Part shown: piece by piece, positions 1 through 7,650 of the stretch
Position numbering within the stretch: the stretch's first letter is position 1
How the letters are laid out: each line of letters opens with the position of its first letter
Source of the DNA: Sandaracinaceae bacterium
GTDB lineage: Bacteria > Myxococcota_A > Polyangia > Polyangiales > JAFGIB01
Reading direction: 5' to 3'
Assembly: GCA_017881055.1 (NCBI GenBank)
Contig: JADGRF010000090.1
Coordinates: forward strand, 1-35,843
DNA: 35,843 nt
Translations under genes and position numbers: made by a program
Notes under the pieces: generated by a model
Told to the model about the DNA's origin: nothing
The model's input: the letters and a program-made list of their open reading frames with translations, nothing else
Database searches by the model: none

Positions 1-2
1 AT

Positions 3-179
3 GGCGGCACGGGCCGTGGAAAAATCAAGCCGAGCAGCGGCTGCGCATGCGCGCAACCCGGTGCCGACCACGCGTCCAGTGCGGCGCTCGCGCCGTTCGG
101 TTTTCTTCTGGGTTTGTCGGCGCTCGTGGTGTCACGCCGCCGCCGGTCGATTGCACGCACGATGACGCGCGATGAGTAG
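3..179 (+). CDS. C-terminal tail of a MYXO-CTERM surface-sorted protein (5' end outside window)
   Basis: An open frame enters from the left edge (first full codon at 3) and stops at TAG 177-179, giving 58 visible residues. They contain the tripartite MYXO-CTERM pattern: a short Cys motif SSGCACAQPG, a hydrophobic segment (ALAPFGFLLGLSALVV) and a basic cluster SRRRRS close to the C-terminus. This domain is known only from myxobacteria, where it marks exported proteins for processing and surface anchoring at the Cys motif. The function of the missing N-terminal part cannot be told. The tail after the Arg cluster (about 10 residues) is slightly longer than typical. Its last 8 nucleotides overlap the start of the P450 gene, so the two genes are probably co-transcribed. 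The assignment rests on the motif order, not on a database match. Confidence 0.8.
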   Translation, partial: GGTGRGKIKPSSGCACAQPGADHASSAALAPFGFLLGLSALVVSRRRRSIARTMTRDE

Positions 180-1413
180 CGATATAGCCAGCGATCCTTG
201 GTTCGGGCTCGATCCGTTTCAACGCAACGGCGCGCTGCGCGACGATCCGTATCCGGCGCTGAACCGCGTGCGCGAAGAGCACCCCGTGCATCGCACGCCG
301 CTCGGTGACTACCGCTTGTTCCGCCACGCGGACGTGGTGCGCTTGCTGCGCGACACCAAGGTCGGCATGCGCACCACCGACGGCAAGCTGCCCGGTGTGG
401 ACGAAACGATTGCGCCGCGCCGCTTCATGCTGCAGCAAGATCCACCCAACCATACGCGCTTGCGGCGCCTGGTCAGCAAGGGCTTCACCCCACCCGCGAT
501 CGAGCGCCTGCGTCCGCACGTGCAGGCATTGGTCGATCAGCTGCTCGACCAAGCCCTGGAGCGCGCCACGAGCAGTGCCGCCGTCGAGCTGGACGTGATC
601 GCGGACCTCGCGCGACCGCTGCCGGCCACCGTGATCTGCCAGATGCTCGGCGTGCCGCTCCGGGATCGTGAGCTGTTCACCGACTGGACCGCCCAGGTGA
701 CCCACCTCCTGGTGCCGCGCTTCCTCACCGAAGAGCAGCTGCAACGATCGTTCGGCGCCGCCACCCAGCTCTGGGCGTACATGAGCTCGCTCGTCGAGAC
801 TCGCCGCAAGACGCTGGGCGACGATCTGCTCAGCGTGCTGATCCGCGCCGAGGAGGCAGGCGACCGCTTGAGCCACGACGAGCTGATCGTGCATGGCATT
901 GGTCTCTTGGTGGCCGGCTTCGAGACCACGATCGGCCTGATCGGCAACGGGGTGCGGCAGCTGCTGTTGCATCCGGACGAGCTCGCGAAGCTGCGCGCCC
1001 GGCCCGAGCTGATCGTGCCGGCCGTCGAGGAGTGCCTACGCTTCGACGGCCCCATTCCCGGCACGCAGCGTGTGCTGCACGAGCCTGCGGAGTTCGGCGG
1101 CATTCAGCTGCCGATCAATTCGCCGATCAACGTCAGCATCGCCGCGGCGCATCGCGATCCGCGCGTGTTTCCGGAGCCGGATCGCTTCGTGATCGAGCGC
1201 GACCACAGCGCGCATCTCGCGTTCGGCGGTGGCATTCACTTTTGCCTAGGAGCGCACCTCGCGCGCCTGGAGGCCCAGATCGCGATCGGCACGCTCGTGC
1301 GGCGCGCGCCCGAGCTCGAGTTGGCGAGCGCGCGCATCGAGTGGGGTGAGTCGCTGTTTCGCATCCAGGCCCGCTTGCCCGTGCGCGCACCCGGCATGCT
1401 GCGCTCCGTTTGA
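172..1413 (+). CDS. Cytochrome P450 (bacterial soluble type)
   Basis: Soluble 413-residue heme monooxygenase, the usual length for bacterial P450s. Visible motifs are the oxygen-activating I-helix AGFETT (248-253), the K-helix ExxR (E287-R290, in EECLR), and the heme-thiolate loop FGGGIHFCLG (351-360) with the iron-ligating Cys358. The C-helix HTRLRRLVSKGF (about 94-105) also fits. It would oxidise an unknown hydrophobic substrate with electrons from a ferredoxin/reductase pair that is not encoded nearby. The I-helix Thr pair and acidic residue (E251) are intact, so it should be active. ATG at 172 overlaps the preceding MYXO-CTERM gene by 8 nt, suggesting coupling. No biosynthetic cluster surrounds it, so the substrate cannot be inferred. 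Confidence 0.95.
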   Translation: MSSDIASDPWFGLDPFQRNGALRDDPYPALNRVREEHPVHRTPLGDYRLFRHADVVRLLRDTKVGMRTTDGKLPGVDETIAPRRFMLQQDPPNHTRLRRLVSKGFTPPAIERLRPHVQALVDQLLDQALERATSSAAVELDVIADLARPLPATVICQMLGVPLRDRELFTDWTAQVTHLLVPRFLTEEQLQRSFGAATQLWAYMSSLVETRRKTLGDDLLSVLIRAEEAGDRLSHDELIVHGIGLLVAGFETTIGLIGNGVRQLLLHPDELAKLRARPELIVPAVEECLRFDGPIPGTQRVLHEPAEFGGIQLPINSPINVSIAAAHRDPRVFPEPDRFVIERDHSAHLAFGGGIHFCLGAHLARLEAQIAIGTLVRRAPELELASARIEWGESLFRIQARLPVRAPGMLRSV

Positions 1414-1420
1414 CGGCGAT

Positions 1421-1438
1421 CTCGCGTCGACGCGCGAG
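1421..1438 (+). terminator. Short GC-rich hairpin after the P450 gene
   Basis: A perfect 6-bp inverted repeat (CTCGCG / CGCGAG) with a 6-nt loop sits 7 nt after the P450 stop codon. It has no T-run behind it, so an intrinsic terminator is only a weak possibility; it may be chance in GC-rich DNA. Confidence 0.2.
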
Positions 1439-1479
1439 GGGAACTTGACGTCTGACGCGCTCCCGCTCGACGATCAGCC

Positions 1480-3273
1480 GTGCACGACGACGCGATCGCC
1501 ACGGCCCGCCCAAGGTCCGCCTCTGGCGCGTGCAAGCTGCTCTACGCAGCCCTCGGCCTTGTCGTGCTCGCGACGCTGCGACGCTTCTACAACGCGCCGG
1601 TCTGGGACGACGAGCATCTCCTGCAGCTGGCGCGCTCGGCGCTGGCCCGCGGCGACCTGCTCGGCTTGTTCACGCACAGCACGCTCGGCCAAGTAGTCGA
1701 ACGCGCGGGCGATGCCAATGCCGGCGACCTGGATCTGTATCGCCCGATGGTCCTGCTCTCGCTCGTGACCGACTACACGCTCGGCGGCGGCGCGCTCGCC
1801 ATCTTCCACGCCACCAATCTCGCTCTGCATCTCGCCTGTATCGCGGTCGTGTACGTGCTTGCACGCGAGCTGCTTGCTCCGGAGCAACGCAGGTACGCGC
1901 CGCTGGCCGCGGCATGGTTTGGCGTCACGCCGCACCTCGCGGAAGCCCACGTGTGGATCAGCGGCCGCTTCGACGAGCTGAGCACCTTGTTTGGACTGGT
2001 TGCGATCGTGCTGTGGCGCCGTTCGTTGCGTGCCACCACCAGGCGTACGCGGCTGCTCGAGCAATGCGCGTGCGGCGTGGTCTTCCTGCTCGGTCTGCTG
2101 AGCAAAGAGCCGCTCGCGTTCGCATTGCCTGCCTTGGCGTTTTGGCCGGCACGAGTGGAGGACCACGGCCCGAGCGAGCACACCCTCGGGCCGCCCCCAC
2201 TGGCTGCGCGGTTGCTCACGCTCGCGCCGTTTGTCGGCGCGGTTCTCGCGTACGTCGCCTTGCGCGTGCACGTGTTGCACGGTGCCGGCGCCGGTGTTTC
2301 TGCTGCCACGCTCGTAGCCTCGCTTGCGCGCTTTCCGCTGCTGGTCTGCGACGCCGCGTGGAACCTCGTGCTGCCCAACCACGTCTACTCGCGCCTGCTC
2401 AAGGAGGACTACGACGCGCTCGGCCCCGCGGTCATGGTGCTCGCCGCTGCGGCCTGCGTTCTGGTCGCGACGCTCGCCTATCGCGCACGCAAGCGTGCTC
2501 CCGTGTTCGCGTGGTCGCTGCTTTGGCTCGGCTCGACGCTCGCGCCGATTGCCGTGATCGCGACCCGCTCGTGGCCCGGCTTCGGTCGCTTTCTGTACCT
2601 GCCCGCAACGTTCTTCTTCATCGGCTTGGCCGAATTGGTCGCGCTGTTGATCGCCACGCAGCCGCGTGTCACGCGCATGGTGCACGTCGCGCTCGTCTGT
2701 CACGTGCTGGTGCTTGCCGTGCGCCTCCACCTGTACACCGGCGACTTCGCGAACGACGACGTGTTCTTCGGCAGCATCATCGCCGAGGCTCCCGACCGCT
2801 CCCACGGCTACGCCTTCTTGGGCATGACGTATCTCGAGCGCCATCGCTACGCGGACGCCGCCGTGCTGCTCGAGAAAGCGCAGGCGCTTGCGCCGTTCGA
2901 GCGTCGTTACGTGCAGACGCTCGGGCAGGCGCTGCTGTTTTCCGGTCAGCGCAGCGAGGCTCTGTCGCTGGCGAACGAATCCATCGCGCACCTCGGGAAC
3001 GCGCCCGAGATGGAGCTGTTAGCAGCCTACGCCATGCTCGACGATCCGCCGCATGTCGCCCTGCGCGTGCTGGCGTGCCTCGATCAAGCTCCGAACAACA
3101 AAGAGTGCAGCGATGCGCTGGCCTTCCTAACGACTCGGCACGCCCAGGCCCCGGCATTTCGCAGCGCGTTCGAGCGCGCCTGCAGCAGCGCGCCCGCGCA
3201 ACGCCGTCCCGGCTGCAACGCGCTGCGTGCGCTCAGCCGCCCAGGCCCAAGCGCTGTATCCCCAGCGCAATGA
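1480..3273 (+). CDS. Polytopic GT-C/TMTC-like membrane protein with TPR-like C-terminal region
   Basis: 597 residues with about ten hydrophobic segments up to about residue 415, then a soluble alpha-helical tail. The N-terminal part resembles the GT-C glycosyltransferase/TMTC families: an acidic first-loop motif WDDEHL (42-47), then DLYRPMVLLSLVTDY (85-99) and WISGRFDELSTLFGL (159-173), which match the conserved YRP and GRxDxL signatures of TMTC-like proteins. The tail (about 440-560: GYAFLGMTYLERHRYADAAV and following) looks like degenerate tetratricopeptide repeats. The likely role is transfer of a sugar from a lipid-linked donor on the outer face of the inner membrane; donor and acceptor are unknown. 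The start is GTG at 1480. The 3' end overlaps the convergent zinc-finger/Yip1 gene by 41 bp. The precise family needs a profile search. Confidence 0.75.
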   Translation: MHDDAIATARPRSASGACKLLYAALGLVVLATLRRFYNAPVWDDEHLLQLARSALARGDLLGLFTHSTLGQVVERAGDANAGDLDLYRPMVLLSLVTDYTLGGGALAIFHATNLALHLACIAVVYVLARELLAPEQRRYAPLAAAWFGVTPHLAEAHVWISGRFDELSTLFGLVAIVLWRRSLRATTRRTRLLEQCACGVVFLLGLLSKEPLAFALPALAFWPARVEDHGPSEHTLGPPPLAARLLTLAPFVGAVLAYVALRVHVLHGAGAGVSAATLVASLARFPLLVCDAAWNLVLPNHVYSRLLKEDYDALGPAVMVLAAAACVLVATLAYRARKRAPVFAWSLLWLGSTLAPIAVIATRSWPGFGRFLYLPATFFFIGLAELVALLIATQPRVTRMVHVALVCHVLVLAVRLHLYTGDFANDDVFFGSIIAEAPDRSHGYAFLGMTYLERHRYADAAVLLEKAQALAPFERRYVQTLGQALLFSGQRSEALSLANESIAHLGNAPEMELLAAYAMLDDPPHVALRVLACLDQAPNNKECSDALAFLTTRHAQAPAFRSAFERACSSAPAQRRPGCNALRALSRPGPSAVSPAQ

Positions 3274-4090
3274 ACGGCTGGATCATGTTCCAGAGCAGGA
3301 ACGGCACCACCACCACCGCGTACGAGAGCAAAGGCCCGATCCCACACGCCAAGCGAGCCGTCGCGCGCATCGCCACGAACAGGAGCGCGTTCAGAAAGAA
3401 TCTCAGGAAGTATACACCTTCGGCAAAAGGTGGAGCCGCGTCCGGGGTTGCAGCTGGCGGCAGCATCCAGAGCAGCGCGAAGAACAGCAGCTGTGCAGCC
3501 GGGCTCAGCCAAAACCGGTAGAACAGCACGCGCATCGCCGCCGCACGTCGTGGTTCCGCCGCGTACGCGCGCACGAGGCTGTTGAACGGCAGCGCCAGCG
3601 CCAGCAGATCGAGCGCGAACCAGGCGATCTGCGCGAGCATCGCCAGCACCACGTCGAGCGCGATCGCGCCGCCGCTCGCGTGGTGTTGCACCGTGACGGA
3701 TCCGAGACTGCCGAACAGCAGCGTCTTCGTCAGTGGAATCACGCCCGCCAGCGCGGCCAGCGGCACTGCGCTACACAGAAAGAAGCTGCGCGCAGGCCCG
3801 AGCTCGCTCTGCGCGAACGCCGGCGCCGTGAGCACGGGCCGAAACGCCATTTGCAGTGTGCCGAAGAAACGAGCAGGCAAACTGCCCTGACCACGCTCCC
3901 ACGGAATTGTCGGCGCAGCCGCGGCCGGGTCACGCGTCAAGCAGGCTTCGCAGCGCGCCGCGATCGCGTGCCAGCAGAAGATGCACACGTAGTTCCCGCA
4001 GCGTGGGCACGTGAACGCAGCCGGCCGATCGTGATGCTCCGCGCAGAACGATCCGTCAGGTGCACTGTGATCCGGCTCGGGCTCGACCAC
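3233..4090 (-). CDS. B-box-like zinc-binding / Yip1-type membrane protein
   Basis: 285 residues. The N-terminus carries a Cys/His-rich module (C16, H19, C28, C31, C36, C39, C47, C50) spaced like a B-box or zinc ribbon: CAEHHDRPAAFTCPRCGNYV and onward. After a Pro/Ala linker come about five hydrophobic segments (about 95-275) resembling the Yip1/YIF1 family of membrane proteins. Myxobacteria carry many such hybrids; none has an established role that I can name. The start is GTG 4090-4088, overlapping the E2 stop by one base (TAGTG), so it should be translated by coupling with the dehydrogenase operon. Its 3' end overlaps the oppositely oriented GT-C-like gene by 41 bp. Function unknown; zinc binding is inferred from the Cys pattern. 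Confidence 0.8.
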   Translation of the reverse strand: MVEPEPDHSAPDGSFCAEHHDRPAAFTCPRCGNYVCIFCWHAIAARCEACLTRDPAAAAPTIPWERGQGSLPARFFGTLQMAFRPVLTAPAFAQSELGPARSFFLCSAVPLAALAGVIPLTKTLLFGSLGSVTVQHHASGGAIALDVVLAMLAQIAWFALDLLALALPFNSLVRAYAAEPRRAAAMRVLFYRFWLSPAAQLLFFALLWMLPPAATPDAAPPFAEGVYFLRFFLNALLFVAMRATARLACGIGPLLSYAVVVVPFLLWNMIQPFIALGIQRLGLGG

Positions 4091-5457
4091 TACCGATCCA
4101 TGAACATGAGCGCGGGCTCTTCGAGGTTCGCGATCACGTCGTACGCGAACGCGGCTCCGACGTGTCCGTCGACGATGCGGTGATCGAGCGAGAGCGACAG
4201 CAGCATGATCTGCCCCACTACGATCTGTCCGTCGCGAACGACCGGCCGCTCCTTGATCTGATGCACGCCGAGAATGCCGACGTTAGGCAGGTTCACGATC
4301 GGCACCGCGAACAGGCCACCGAGCTTGCCCAGCGAGGTGATCGTGAACGTGGAGCCCGTCAGGTCCGCGACCTGCAGCTTGTTGTCGCGCGCCGCGTCGC
4401 CGAGACGCTTCACCTCGGTTGCGAGCTCGAACAGATCCAGCGAATCCGCGTCGTGGATCACCGGCACCACCAACCCTTGCTCGGTAGCAGCTGCAATCCC
4501 GATGTGACAGCGCCCGTGCATCACGATCTCGTTCTTCTCGACGTCGAGGCTCGAGTTCAACATCGGGTGTTTCTTCAGTGCCGCGCATACCGCCTTGATC
4601 ATGAACGGCATGAAGGTCAGCTCGACACCGCGCGCCTTGGCTTCGGGCTTCAAGCGATCGCGCAGCGACATCAAGTGCCCGGCGTCGCACTCTTCCACGA
4701 ACGTGAAGTGCGCCGCCGTGTTCTTCGATTGCTGCATGCGCTCGGCGATCTTGCGCCGCACGCCCAGAAACGGAACATGCCGATCGGCGGTGTCGCTCTT
4801 TTCGCGCGCACGCGTGACCCGTGTATCCGCCGCAGGCGGCTTGCGTGCGGGCGGTGCACTGGCACTGGGCACCTGCACGCTGCCCGGGCTGCTCGCAGCG
4901 TGCACGTCGTCTTTCGTGACGCGCCCACCTTCGCCAGTTGGCGGCACCGTGCGCAGGTCGAGGCCCAGGTCACGTGCCAGCTTACGCGTCGCCGGTGTCG
5001 CCAGCGGCTGCTCGGCAAAATGCGCCGGCTCCTGTTTGGCCGTCGCATCAGTTGCCGCTTTGCTGGGCTCGGGTTGCTCGGGCGCCTCGCCAACCCGCGC
5101 GCGCTTCTCCGCGAAGTAGCTCGTGCCCGGCAGCGACTCCTGAATGTCTCCGACCGCCGAGGCCGTGGGGCCCGCCGGCATCTTCGACGGATGCCCGCCC
5201 GCCGCACGCGAGCCGTTGCCCGTGTGAATCACCACCAGCACATCGCCCACCTGCACTGTGCTCCCAACCTGCGCGCGCAGCTCTTCGATCTTGCCGGTCT
5301 TCGGCGCGCCGATCGTGACGGTGGCCTTGTCGGTCATGACTTCGACCATCACCTGGTCTTCGCCGACTTGATCGCCTTCCTTCACGTGCCAGGCGACGAT
5401 CTCGCCTTCTGTCACACCTTCGCCGATGTCCGGCAGCTTGAACTCGAAGCGAGCCAT
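4090..5457 (-). CDS. bkdB: Branched-chain 2-oxoacid dehydrogenase E2 (lipoamide acyltransferase)
   Basis: E2 core subunit, 455 residues, which moves the acyl group from the E1-bound intermediate through its lipoyl arm to CoA. The order of domains is textbook. One lipoyl domain (about 1-80) has its modifiable Lys44 in MTDKATV. A Pro/Ala-rich linker follows, then a peripheral-subunit-binding domain (about 152-187, ATPATRKLARDLGL) that holds E1/E3. A second linker leads to the catalytic acyltransferase domain (about 228-455) with the active-site motif DHRIVDG (425-431, catalytic His426). ATG at 5457 has a good AGGAG ribosome site 6 nt upstream. It lies 64 bp downstream of E1beta. Together with the E1 pair it is best read as Bkd rather than pyruvate dehydrogenase; E3 (lipoamide dehydrogenase) is not in the window. 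Confidence 0.93.
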   Translation of the reverse strand: MARFEFKLPDIGEGVTEGEIVAWHVKEGDQVGEDQVMVEVMTDKATVTIGAPKTGKIEELRAQVGSTVQVGDVLVVIHTGNGSRAAGGHPSKMPAGPTASAVGDIQESLPGTSYFAEKRARVGEAPEQPEPSKAATDATAKQEPAHFAEQPLATPATRKLARDLGLDLRTVPPTGEGGRVTKDDVHAASSPGSVQVPSASAPPARKPPAADTRVTRAREKSDTADRHVPFLGVRRKIAERMQQSKNTAAHFTFVEECDAGHLMSLRDRLKPEAKARGVELTFMPFMIKAVCAALKKHPMLNSSLDVEKNEIVMHGRCHIGIAAATEQGLVVPVIHDADSLDLFELATEVKRLGDAARDNKLQVADLTGSTFTITSLGKLGGLFAVPIVNLPNVGILGVHQIKERPVVRDGQIVVGQIMLLSLSLDHRIVDGHVGAAFAYDVIANLEEPALMFMDR

Positions 5458-5521
5458 GCAGTCTCCTGGTTGCCGTATGCCGTAACACCGGTTCGGTCAG
5501 CTGCCACGCGCCTTGCCAACT

Positions 5522-6496
5522 CTAGAACTTCGCCGTCTCGATCAGCGCGGGAACGATGCGATGGGCGAGCGGAAGGTATTCGTTTTCCAGGGTATATGGG
5601 AAGGGGGTGTCCCAGCCAGTGACGCGCCGCGGCGGCGCCTGCAGATGCAAGAACGCATGCTCGCAGATCTGAGCGACCATCTCGGCGCCGAGCCCGCACG
5701 CCTTCGCGGCCTCATGCACGATCACCATGCGCCCGGTCTTCTTCACGCTGGCCACCACCGTCTCCGTGTCCACCGGCCAGAGCGTGCGCAGGTCGATGAC
5801 CTCGACCTCGATGCCCTGCTCTTTGACTTCTTCCGCGGCCGCGATCGCCTCGAGCAGCATCGCGCCCCACGCTACCAGCGTGACGTGCTCGCCCTCGCGC
5901 ACGACCTTCGCCTTCGACAGCTCGATCGTGTACTCGCCCTCGGGCACGTCCATCTTCAACGCGCGGTACACACGCTTCGGCTCGAAGAACAGGACCGGAT
6001 CGTTGTCACGAATCGACGCGAGCAGCAGGCCCTTCGCGTCGAACGGATTGCTCGGGCACACGACCTTCAGCCCCGCCGTGTGAATGAACATCGATTCGGG
6101 CGACTGCGAGTGATAGTGCCCGCCCTTGATGCCGCCACCGACCGGCACGCGCACCACCATCGGACACGTGAACTCGCCGCCCGAGCGATAGCGATACTTG
6201 CTCGCTTCACTGACGAGCTGATCGACCGCCGGATAGATGAAGTCACCGAACTGAATCTCGGGCACCGGACGCAAGCCACCGAGCGCCATACCGATCGCCG
6301 TGCCGATGATGCCAGTCTCGGAAAGCGGCGTGTCGATCACCCGGTCTTCGCCAAACTCTTTCTGCAGGCCCGCCGTCACGCGGAACACGCCGCCCAGCTT
6401 GCCGACGTCCTCGCCGAGCAAGACCACGCGGTCGTCGTTCCTCATTTCGAAGCGCAGCGCGTCGTTGATCGCGCTCACCATGTTCATCTGCGTCAT
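5522..6496 (-). CDS. bkdA2: Branched-chain 2-oxoacid dehydrogenase E1 beta subunit
   Basis: 324 residues, the normal size for a separate E1 beta. It pairs with E1 alpha to decarboxylate branched 2-oxoacids with thiamine diphosphate. Visible features are LLGEDVG (27-33), the cofactor-activating Glu60 in DTPLSETGI, EIQFGDFIYPAVDQLVSEA, KYRYRSGG, and the YHSQSPE loop that holds the active-site His. The FFEPKRVYRA stretch and the C-terminal GWDTPFPY motif follow closely what I recall of human BCKDHB. The frame stays open upstream to 7171, but that part is only the shadow of E1 alpha; ATG 6496 has a GGAAG ribosome site and begins the conserved fold. The gene is 23 bp behind E1 alpha. A nearby in-frame ATG at 6487 is a less likely start. 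Confidence 0.93.
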   Translation of the reverse strand: MTQMNMVSAINDALRFEMRNDDRVVLLGEDVGKLGGVFRVTAGLQKEFGEDRVIDTPLSETGIIGTAIGMALGGLRPVPEIQFGDFIYPAVDQLVSEASKYRYRSGGEFTCPMVVRVPVGGGIKGGHYHSQSPESMFIHTAGLKVVCPSNPFDAKGLLLASIRDNDPVLFFEPKRVYRALKMDVPEGEYTIELSKAKVVREGEHVTLVAWGAMLLEAIAAAEEVKEQGIEVEVIDLRTLWPVDTETVVASVKKTGRMVIVHEAAKACGLGAEMVAQICEHAFLHLQAPPRRVTGWDTPFPYTLENEYLPLAHRIVPALIETAKF

Positions 6497-6519
6497 AGAG
6501 ATCTTCCGCGAGCGTGTTA

Positions 6520-7650
6520 CTAATGCCGCTTGCGTGTGCGCGGGCCGTTCACGCATTCTGCTTGTTGTTCGACCAAGTGCGCGGGCATGTCCTCGAACAC
6601 TTCCTCGAACATGCTGGCGATCGACGGCGCCGGCGCCGCTTCTGCTTTCTCGATGCACACGGAAAGCTCGGAGGTGATCTTCTCTTCTGCCGCAGTCTGC
6701 TCCGCGTCGGACCACGCATTCTGCCGATCCAAGTAGCGCCGCAGCCGGCGCAGCGGATCCCGCTTCTGCGCCTCTTCGCTCTCCATCGTCTCGCGGTATG
6801 CCGTGGGATCGTCCGACGACGAGTGCGCGCCCGTGCGATACGTGACCAGCTCGATGAACGTCGGCCCACCACCGGCCGAAGCGCGCTCGACCGCCGCGCG
6901 CGTCACGCCGTAAACCGCCAGCGCATCGTTGCCGTCGACGCGAATAGCAGGCACGCCGTACGCCACGCCTTTGTCTGCGTAGGTGCGCGAGTGCGTCTGC
7001 TGCTCGGACGAAATCGAGATCGCCCAGCCGTTGTTGCGCAGCAGGAACAGCGTCGGCGTTTGGTACACGCCCGCGAAGTTCATGCCCGCGTGGAAGTCGT
7101 TGCTGCTGGTCGCACCGTCGCCGAAGTACGTCGCGGTCACGACGTCTTGCTTCCTGATCTTCGCGGCCCACGCAAAGCCCACGGCCTGCGTGATCTGCGT
7201 GCCGATCGGCGCCGTGATCGAGCTGAAGTGCTGCGCGCGCGCCGTCACGTGGTCCGGCATCTGCCGGCCCTTCGGAATGTCGTTCGCGTTGCCGTACATG
7301 TTGTCGATGTACGTCTGCAGCGAGAGCCCGCGGTACAGCGCGGCACCGACCTCGCGATAGCAGGGGAACAACCAGTCCTGATCGCGCATCGCCGCCGCGC
7401 TCGCCAGGATCGCCGCCTCTTCACCCTCGCAGCCGACGTGAAAGCCGATGCGACCCTGACGCTGCAGCCTCATCAAGCGCGCGTCGATCGCGCGCGTGCG
7501 CAGCATCGCTTCGTAGATGCGCCGTGCCGTGGCGAGGTCCAGCTTCGGGTCGGTCTCGGGATCCGCGCGACCATCGAAGTCGAGCACACCCACGATCTTC
7601 TTCGACGCGGTCCCGGGAGGAATGCTGCCTGGCTTGGTCTCGAGGTTCAT
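6520..7650 (-). CDS. bkdA1: Branched-chain 2-oxoacid dehydrogenase E1 alpha subunit
   Basis: 376-residue thiamine-diphosphate subunit of the Bkd complex. The TPP/Mg signature runs from GDG (177-179) to NN (206-207) with ATSSNDFHAGMNFAGVYQTP between. The regulatory-loop region SEQQTHSRTYADKGVAYG follows, then the TYRTGAHSSSDDPTAYR segment. That segment and the C-terminal EEVFEDMPAHLVEQQ are hallmarks of branched-chain rather than pyruvate E1 alpha, as in mammalian BCKDHA. The start ATG (7650-7648) overlaps the lipA stop as ATGA, so the two are translationally coupled. The product supplies branched acyl-CoA, in myxobacteria a starter for iso-fatty acids. Whether pyruvate is also accepted cannot be told from sequence. 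Confidence 0.93.
   Translation of the reverse strand: MNLETKPGSIPPGTASKKIVGVLDFDGRADPETDPKLDLATARRIYEAMLRTRAIDARLMRLQRQGRIGFHVGCEGEEAAILASAAAMRDQDWLFPCYREVGAALYRGLSLQTYIDNMYGNANDIPKGRQMPDHVTARAQHFSSITAPIGTQITQAVGFAWAAKIRKQDVVTATYFGDGATSSNDFHAGMNFAGVYQTPTLFLLRNNGWAISISSEQQTHSRTYADKGVAYGVPAIRVDGNDALAVYGVTRAAVERASAGGGPTFIELVTYRTGAHSSSDDPTAYRETMESEEAQKRDPLRRLRRYLDRQNAWSDAEQTAAEEKITSELSVCIEKAEAAPAPSIASMFEEVFEDMPAHLVEQQAECVNGPRTRKRH

Noticed and set aside
1474-2991. A 505-codon open frame on the minus strand opposite the GT-C-like gene
   Set aside because: Translation is Arg/Gln/His-rich with no family features; it is the antisense shadow of a GC-rich gene with clear membrane segments on the plus strand.
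4060-5622. A 520-codon plus-strand open frame over the E2 gene
   Set aside because: The minus strand encodes an unmistakable E2 with all domains; the plus frame is low-complexity His/Arg-rich shadow.
6497-7171. N-terminal extension of E1 beta up to 7171
   Set aside because: The extension is antisense-like sequence within E1 alpha on the same strand in another frame; the E1 beta fold begins at ATG 6496 with its own ribosome site.
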